Below are positions 6,914-9,661 of a stretch of DNA of 9,661 nucleotides, one piece after another (position 1 is the first letter of the stretch; each line of letters opens with the position of its first letter). The stretch is from the NCBI GenBank assembly GCA_963661055.1, contig CAVLAC010000085.1, forward strand, positions 1 to 9,661. Reading direction: 5' to 3'. The notes beneath the pieces were generated by a model, which was given only the letters and a program-made list of their open reading frames with translations, was not told the DNA's origin and made no database searches. The translations under genes and the position numbers were made by a program. This DNA comes from UBA1067 sp963661055. Its GTDB lineage: Bacteria > Verrucomicrobiota > Kiritimatiellia > RFP12 > UBA1067.

Positions 6914-6939
6914 GGGGCGGAAGGGACTCCGCCCCCTAC
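6914..6939 (-). repeat. REP-like hairpin C (reverse orientation)
   Basis: On the minus strand this reads GTAG (6939-6936), stem GGGGCGGA, loop GTCCCT and stem TCCGCCCC, identical to copies A and F. It faces copy D, making an inverted head-to-head pair separated by 24 bases, like a bacterial interspersed mosaic element. Confidence 0.72.
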
Positions 6940-6963
6940 CAACCCCACAGTAGCGCAATGCAG

Positions 6964-6989
6964 GTAGGGGGCGCAGTCCCTTGCGCCCC
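6964..6989 (+). repeat. REP-like hairpin D
   Basis: GTAG (6964-6967), stem GGGGCGCA (6968-6975), loop GTCCCT (6976-6981) and stem TGCGCCCC (6982-6989). It differs from copy A by one compensated pair: G at 20 becomes C at 6974, and C at 29 becomes G at 6983. Confidence 0.72.
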
Positions 6990-7000
6990 GCGTTCAAGAA

Positions 7001-7150
7001 TTAACAATTCCACTCTTCAACTTAAACTTCAACTCCTCTGTGACTCTGTGCCTTTGTGCCTCTGTGTTAAAAAAACGCCGCGCCCTCAGCCCCGAAGGGG
7101 CTATCTAAAATACTCTCTGCGAACTCTGCGCCTCTGCGTGAGTAAATAAC
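7001..7150 (-). repeat. long inverted repeat, left arm
   Basis: Read on the minus strand, this ~150-base stretch matches 8153-8308 on the plus strand at most positions by eye. Shared landmarks in order are a TCACG word, AGAGTTCGCA, TTTTAGATAGCCCCTTCGGGGCT, a T-run with TTAACACAGAGGCACA, GTCACAGAGGAGTTG, TTAAGTTGAAG and AGTGGA-TTGTTAAT. The two arms enclose the PEP-CTERM gene cassette. The arm includes the 6-bp hairpin AGCCCC-GAA-GGGGCT at 7088-7102. Confidence 0.75.
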
Positions 7151-7164
7151 ATATGAAATCGCTA

Positions 7165-7210
7165 CTACCAACTCGGGTAATTGACGGGGGGGGTAATATG
7201 GTATAATATT
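7165..7210 (+). promoter_or_regulatory. poly-G spacer promoter of the PEP-CTERM gene (G8)
   Basis: A -35 box TTGACG (7181-7186) runs into a tract of eight Gs (7186-7193), followed by an extended -10 TGGTATAAT (7199-7207). The spacer is 15 bases, shorter than the 17-base optimum. The block from 7165 to 7202 recurs at 9619-9661 with thirteen Gs, while the flanking bases are almost unchanged. A G tract between the two boxes that differs in length between copies is the layout of slipped-strand phase-variable promoters such as Neisseria porA. The switching itself is inferred. Confidence 0.75.
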
Positions 7211-7220
7211 GTACTAATAA

Positions 7221-7325
7221 ATGGCTGTAAAAGGCTGTTTGGTAGGGGCACGCGTCCCTGCGTGCCCGCAAAGATTGGTAGGGGGCGGAGTCCCTTCCGC
7301 CCCGCAAAGGAAAGAAAGAGTATGA
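7221..7325 (+). CDS. possible 34-codon upstream ORF in the PEP-CTERM leader
   Basis: An ATG at 7221 opens a 34-codon frame that runs through both REP-like hairpins without a stop and ends with TGA overlapping the PEP-CTERM start as ATGA. It has no visible Shine-Dalgarno, and its sequence (LVGARVPACP, LVGGGVPSAP) is simply the translation of the hairpins. It could couple translation, or be an accident of REP units whose spacing is a multiple of three. I would not annotate it as a gene without expression evidence. Confidence 0.2.
   Translation: MAVKGCLVGARVPACPQRLVGGGVPSAPQRKERV
7242..7267 (+). repeat. REP-like hairpin E (in 5' leader)
   Basis: GTAG (7242-7245), stem GGGCACGC (7246-7253), loop GTCCCT (7254-7259) and stem GCGTGCCC (7260-7267). 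A distinct stem with full complementarity and the invariant head and loop. It would be transcribed in the leader of the PEP-CTERM mRNA. Confidence 0.75.
7278..7303 (+). repeat. REP-like hairpin F (in 5' leader)
   Basis: GTAG (7278-7281), stem GGGGCGGA (7282-7289), loop GTCCCT (7290-7295) and stem TCCGCCCC (7296-7303); identical to copy A. It sits 36 bases after copy E in the same orientation and ends two bases before the AAAGGAAAG ribosome binding region (7306-7314) of the PEP-CTERM gene. Confidence 0.75.
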
Positions 7326-7945
7326 AAGAGCAGATAAAGAAAGTCGTTCTCGCGGCACTTGTCGCGGCAGTGAGCATTGCCGCGCAGGCGGGCACGATGT
7401 ATAGTTGGGTCTTCGGAGTTTACGATTCGGATGCCGAAAAGAATAAATCAACTTATAGTGCGTATATATTCGCCATCTCGGATACCGCTGCAGGGAGCGC
7501 AGGATATGGGAACAAGACTGTAACAGAGGATTCGGTTTGGGAGGCTCTTAGTAAAGGCTCCTCTGGTACGCTCCCAACTACTATAGGAGGGAATATTTCA
7601 GCTGTGCTGAGAGATAATAATTCTTATATAGAGTATAGTTCAAATTGCAATATAAATGGAGACTACGATTTGTCAGCCTCAACCTTTATGGCTTTGATTC
7701 TTAATTCAAGTAGCCTTAGTACCGCGACTAAGTATATAGTGGCTAAAACCTCGGATGGTACTGCTGTTCTCAAACCATCCGATGGCGGAACATCATCGCA
7801 AGTTAGCTCAAAAATTTACTCGTGGAACTGGGGTGTTCAGGCGAGTACAAGTTGGACGGATGTGGGTACGATTCCTGAGCCGACGAGTGGGCTGTTGTTG
7901 GTGCTCGGGATGGCAACTCTCGCCCTGAGGCGCCGCCGCGTGTAA
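7322..7945 (+). CDS. secreted PEP-CTERM sorting-domain protein
   Basis: A 207-residue exported protein of unknown function. It starts with a signal peptide (MKEQIKK, then a hydrophobic stretch to ~21) with likely cleavage after AQA (22-24). It ends in a PEP-CTERM tail: PEP at 185-187, a hydrophobic segment at 191-202 and RRRR at 203-206. Such tails are processed by exosortase and place proteins in the envelope or extracellular matrix; no exosortase is in the window. The middle is rich in Ser, Thr, Asn and Gly, with two similar YSW-containing segments (MYSWVFGVYDS near 26, IYSWNWGVQAS near 164) that may be the edges of one beta domain. ATG 7322 was chosen because the signal peptide starts there and AAAGGAAAG precedes it. 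The coding region is more AT-rich than the left-hand operon. It lies behind the poly-G promoter and before a terminator, and is probably monocistronic. Confidence 0.9.
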   Translation: MKEQIKKVVLAALVAAVSIAAQAGTMYSWVFGVYDSDAEKNKSTYSAYIFAISDTAAGSAGYGNKTVTEDSVWEALSKGSSGTLPTTIGGNISAVLRDNNSYIEYSSNCNINGDYDLSASTFMALILNSSSLSTATKYIVAKTSDGTAVLKPSDGGTSSQVSSKIYSWNWGVQASTSWTDVGTIPEPTSGLLLVLGMATLALRRRRV

Positions 7946-7965
7946 GAGGCTCGATTAGATTAGAT

Positions 7966-7997
7966 AAGGCTCGACTGGATTGGTCGAGCCTTTCTTG
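7966..7997 (+). terminator. rho-independent terminator of the PEP-CTERM gene
   Basis: AAGGCTCGAC (7966-7975) and GTCGAGCCTT (7983-7992) form a 10-bp stem with a 7-base loop, followed by TCTTGTT. It begins 20 bases after the stop codon. A partial copy of the stem's left arm (AGGCTCGA, 7947-7954) sits just upstream. Confidence 0.85.
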
Positions 7998-8020
7998 TTA
8001 TCACCATGAATCTTGTTTTT

Positions 8021-8052
8021 AACCACGGAACACACGGAAGCCGCTTCGCGGC
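8021..8052. repeat. ACGGAA words with small hairpin
   Basis: AACCACGGAACACACGGAAG is an imperfect tandem word of the kind dispersed through many environmental bacterial genomes. It is followed by GCCGC-TTC-GCGGC (8040-8052), a 5-bp hairpin. No gene is seen between 7946 and 8535. Confidence 0.5.
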
Positions 8053-8095
8053 ACACGGTAGATGAGGATGGAATAAACCCCTGTATTGTTTTTAG

Positions 8096-8121
8096 ACAGG
8101 ATTAACAGGATTTACAGGATT
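8096..8121 (+). repeat. 9-base tandem repeat ACAGGATT
   Basis: Three exact copies of ACAGGATT start at 8096, 8105 and 8114, each separated by one base. It is another of the short-period words that make up this intergenic region. Confidence 0.65.
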
Positions 8122-8132
8122 GTAGTTTGGCA

Positions 8133-8152
8133 GGACGCGCGCCGTCGCGTCC
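8133..8152. repeat. degenerate GC hairpin H
   Basis: GGACGCG (8133-8139) pairs perfectly with CGCGTCC (8146-8152) around CGCCGT. It lacks both the GTAG head and the GTCCCT loop, so it may be a relative of the REP-like family or an unrelated hairpin. It abuts the right arm of the long inverted repeat. Confidence 0.45.
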
Positions 8153-8308
8153 GTATTTATCTCACGTAGAGAACGCAGAGTTCGCAAAGAGTTTTTTAGA
8201 TAGCCCCTTCGGGGCTAGTGGGGGTTTGTTTTTTAACACAGAGGCACAGAGTCACAGAGGAGTTGTAGTTTAAGTTGAAGTTGAAGAGTGGAGTTGTTAA
8301 TCCTTCTA
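8153..8308 (+). repeat. long inverted repeat, right arm
   Basis: Plus-strand partner of 7001-7150. It contains AGAGTTCGCAAAGAG, the hairpin AGCCCC-TTC-GGGGCT (8202-8216), a T-run (8229-8234), three 8-base CACAGAG units (8237-8260) and the GTTGAAG words. The T-run starts 12 bases past the hairpin, too far for a confident terminator. Small insertions and deletions separate the arms, for example an extra GTTGAA unit near 8274. Confidence 0.75.
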
Positions 8309-8338
8309 GTACATGTTTTAACCGTGTAGAGTTGTAGA
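8291..8338 (+). repeat. dispersed repeat word, copy 2
   Basis: Direct-orientation match to 6711-6758: GGAGTTGTTAA, CCTTCT, an AT-rich centre, then TTAACCGTGTAGAGTTGTAGAA. It overlaps the end of the right inverted-repeat arm, showing that the region is a mosaic of reused words. Confidence 0.6.
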
Positions 8339-8351
8339 ATTGTAGAGATTT

Positions 8352-8377
8352 AGTCGAAGTCGAGAGTCGAAGTCGAA
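8352..8377. repeat. 13-base tandem repeat AGTCGAAGTCGAG/A
   Basis: Two adjacent 13-base units (8352-8364 and 8365-8377) differ only in the last base. Each unit itself contains GTCGA twice. No function visible. Confidence 0.6.
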
Positions 8378-8467
8378 CAGTGGCAGGGTAACTTTTGAAC
8401 ACGGGGCGGCGAAGGTCGGGCGATAGCTTGAGTGTGTTGCGAGGTTAAAAACTGCACATTTTTGTGT

Positions 8468-8496
8468 TTGACTCTTTGAGCAGGATTAGGTATAAT
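8468..8496 (+). promoter_or_regulatory. sigma-70 promoter of the RhuM-family gene
   Basis: TTGACT (8468-8473) and TATAAT (8491-8496) with a 17-base spacer match the vegetative consensus closely. Transcription would start near 8503, giving a leader of about 33 bases before ATG 8536. Confidence 0.8.
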
Positions 8497-8535
8497 CTAA
8501 TGCCAAATGAAAGTTAGCATAGAAAGAGAATAGGT

Positions 8536-9441
8536 ATGAAGGCTGTAGAGAATAGCATGCAGAAGAGCGAAATCGTCGTTTATCAACCTGATAACACGAT
8601 GCGACTTGAGGTGCGGATACTTGACGAAAGCGTTTGGCTAACCCAAATGCAACTTTGCGAATTGTTTGGTGTAGTTAAATCAAGTATCTCTTATCATCTC
8701 AGGAACATCTTTGATACAGCAGAATTAGAAAGAGAGCGAACTGTTCGAAAAATTAGAACAGTTCAAATTGAGGGCGGCAGGTCGGTTGCTCGTCAAACAG
8801 AATATTTTAATCTGGAAGTCATCATCTCCCTAGGATTTCGTATCAATAGTCGCCTTGGCATCCAATTCCGCCGTTGGGCAAACGGAATTCTAAAGTCATA
8901 TATGACAAATGGGGTCGCAGTTATAAATCCGCAAATTGTTGCCTTGGCGAATGAGGTAGATAGGCGGTTCGCTTCTCAGGATAGGCGTATTGTTGATCTT
9001 GAAGAGAAGGTAGACTACTTTGTGAAGACTAACATCCCGCCAAAGGAGAAGGTCTTGTGTGATGGACGGATGTTGGATGCCCAATTTGAATTGACGCGAA
9101 TAGTAAAAATGGCGCGCAAGCGGATAGTTCTTATTGATAACTATATTGATGAGCGTACCCTTATGTTGCTCGGTAACCGCCGCGCAAAGGTTGATTGTAC
9201 TGTCTACACGCGAAGCCCTAATTCTCCAAAACTCGCACCCGCACTTGTGAATTATGCCCGCCAGTATCCTACACTGCCAATTACTCTTAAGGGATATAAG
9301 AAATCGCATGACCGCTTTCTGATTATAGACAATACAGTTTGGCACATTGGTGCTTCACTTAAAGATGCAGGTACCGCGCTTTTCGCTCTTATGCGAATGG
9401 AGCTTGACCCAGCAATTATATTGTCTATCGTAGAAGCGTAG
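8536..9441 (+). CDS. RhuM-family DNA-binding protein with PLD-like C-terminal domain
   Basis: A 301-residue protein of the Virulence RhuM family, common in accessory regions of gut bacteria; biological role not established. The N-terminal domain runs from EIVVYQPDNTMRLEV (12-26) through a predicted helix-turn-helix (WLTQMQLCELFGVVKSSISYHLRNIF, 34-59) and the EYFNLEVIISLGFRINS segment (89-105). A polar linker (~135-165) follows. The C-terminal domain carries IVLIDNYIDERTLMLL (197-212) and SHDRFLIID (257-265), which resembles a single phospholipase-D-type HxKx4D motif with Arg in place of Lys (H258, R260, D265), then GASLKD (272-277). A nuclease role is not shown. ATG 8536 is the first start after a consensus promoter; ATG 8557 is an alternative, and neither has a strong Shine-Dalgarno. 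Composition is more AT-rich than the left operon, and it stands alone among repeats, suggesting horizontal acquisition. Confidence 0.88.
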   Translation: MKAVENSMQKSEIVVYQPDNTMRLEVRILDESVWLTQMQLCELFGVVKSSISYHLRNIFDTAELERERTVRKIRTVQIEGGRSVARQTEYFNLEVIISLGFRINSRLGIQFRRWANGILKSYMTNGVAVINPQIVALANEVDRRFASQDRRIVDLEEKVDYFVKTNIPPKEKVLCDGRMLDAQFELTRIVKMARKRIVLIDNYIDERTLMLLGNRRAKVDCTVYTRSPNSPKLAPALVNYARQYPTLPITLKGYKKSHDRFLIIDNTVWHIGASLKDAGTALFALMRMELDPAIILSIVEA

Positions 9442-9490
9442 CGTTAGCGAAGCTTTTGTTGCCCCTCGGAGTTTATAACTCTGTCCACAC

Positions 9491-9515
9491 GGTCGCGCGG
9501 GACGCGCGCCCCTAC
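9491..9515 (-). repeat. REP-like hairpin G (reverse, degenerate)
   Basis: On the minus strand: GTAG (9515-9512), GGGCGCGC, a shortened loop GTCCC and GCGCGACC. One stem pair is mismatched and the last loop base is missing. The distal arm equals that of copy B (58-65), while the proximal arm resembles copy E more, as if two family members had been joined. Confidence 0.6.
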
Positions 9516-9591
9516 CATTTGCTTCGCACTAGATTGAGAACCCTTGAATTGAAGCGTGTCCTCTTCCTCTCTGCGGTCTCTGCGTGAGATA

Positions 9592-9611
9592 CCCCCCCCC
9601 CCAAAAAAAAA
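9592..9611. repeat. C11-A9 homopolymer tract
   Basis: Eleven Cs (9592-9602) run directly into nine As (9603-9611). It lies just upstream of the second poly-G promoter and would be prone to slippage and to sequencing error. Confidence 0.7.
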
Positions 9612-9618
9612 TTCGCAC

Positions 9619-9661
9619 CTACCCACTTGGGTAATTGACGGGGGGGGGGGGGTAATATGGT
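9619..9661 (+). promoter_or_regulatory. second poly-G spacer promoter (G13), cut by the window end
   Basis: The stretch from 9619 to 9640 matches 7165-7186 with two differences and ends in TTGACG (9635-9640). The G tract is thirteen long (9640-9652), then TAATATGGT matches 7194-7202 up to the edge. If TATAAT continues at 9661, the spacer is 20 bases against 15 in the first copy. It predicts a further gene, perhaps another PEP-CTERM protein, just to the right. Confidence 0.65.

Larger units (their letters stand above)
9442..9618. other. intergenic region with repeat words and homopolymer tract
   Basis: No gene is supported here. It holds a small inverted repeat GAGTT-TAT-AACTC (9469-9481), REP-like hairpin G, CTCTGCG words with GCGTGAGATA (9569-9592) that match the left arm of the long inverted repeat near 7121-7145, and a run of eleven Cs followed by nine As (9592-9611). 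A short minus-strand frame through it is only translated repeat. No convincing terminator follows the RhuM-family gene. Confidence 0.6.

Noticed and set aside
7088..7102. AGCCCC-GAA-GGGGCT hairpin and its partner at 8202-8216 as terminators
   Set aside because: The T-run is more than ten bases away from the stem in both copies, so the canonical stem plus U-tract is absent.
6910..7149. 79-residue plus-strand frame across the inverted REP pair
   Set aside because: It consists entirely of translated repeat elements with no start signal or known domain.
6721..7180. tRNA or other structured RNA gene in the long intergenic region
   Set aside because: No cloverleaf arms or CCA end could be found; only repeat words and short hairpins are present.
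7181..7321. Longer PEP-CTERM protein starting at TTG 7181
   Set aside because: That start lies in the -35 box, and the extension would put 47 residues of leader and hairpin translation before a clear signal peptide.
9444..9626. Minus-strand 60-residue frame over the homopolymer tract
   Set aside because: Its sequence (FFFGGGG, repeat-derived Arg/Glu stretches) is translated poly-T/poly-G and repeat words.

Overview
The window looks like a bacterial chromosome fragment, probably from the Planctomycetes-Verrucomicrobia-Chlamydiae group, with gut-type Kiritimatiellota/Verrucomicrobia as my best guess. That placement is an inference. It rests on a secreted protein with a PEP-CTERM sorting tail, a YmdB-type phosphodiesterase with a GDH instead of GNH motif, and intergenic DNA built from short degenerate repeat words and small GC-rich hairpins. 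All recognised genes are on the + strand.

Left part (1-6720) is dense housekeeping/biosynthetic DNA. A tandem pair of REP-like hairpins sits directly in front of a YmdB-family phosphodiesterase. An extended -10 promoter then starts a seven-gene run: seryl-tRNA synthetase (serS), an HD-domain hydrolase, a hotdog dehydratase, a ketoreductase, a beta-ketoacyl-ACP synthase, a ketosynthase-like chain-length factor and a lysophospholipid-type acyltransferase. Every junction in this run is a 4-base stop/start overlap. The last five genes are a type II polyketide/fatty-acid module of the aryl-polyene type. Carrier protein, starter-unit ligase and export genes are not in the window, so it is either incomplete or served by genes elsewhere.

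Middle part (6721-8467) is repeat-rich. It holds REP-like hairpins in both orientations, tandem 8-, 9- and 13-base words, and an imperfect inverted repeat of about 150 bases. The two arms of that repeat enclose one gene cassette: a promoter whose -35 and -10 boxes are separated by a run of eight Gs, a 5' leader holding two REP-like hairpins, a 207-residue PEP-CTERM protein and a rho-independent terminator.

Right part (8468-9661) holds a RhuM-family DNA-binding protein behind a textbook sigma-70 promoter, followed by more repeat DNA. At the very end the poly-G promoter recurs with thirteen Gs instead of eight and is cut off inside its -10 box. The two copies suggest a family of surface-protein genes whose promoters switch by slippage of the G tract, as in Neisseria porA. 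This is the most interesting signal in the window and predicts another promoter-gene unit just beyond the right edge.
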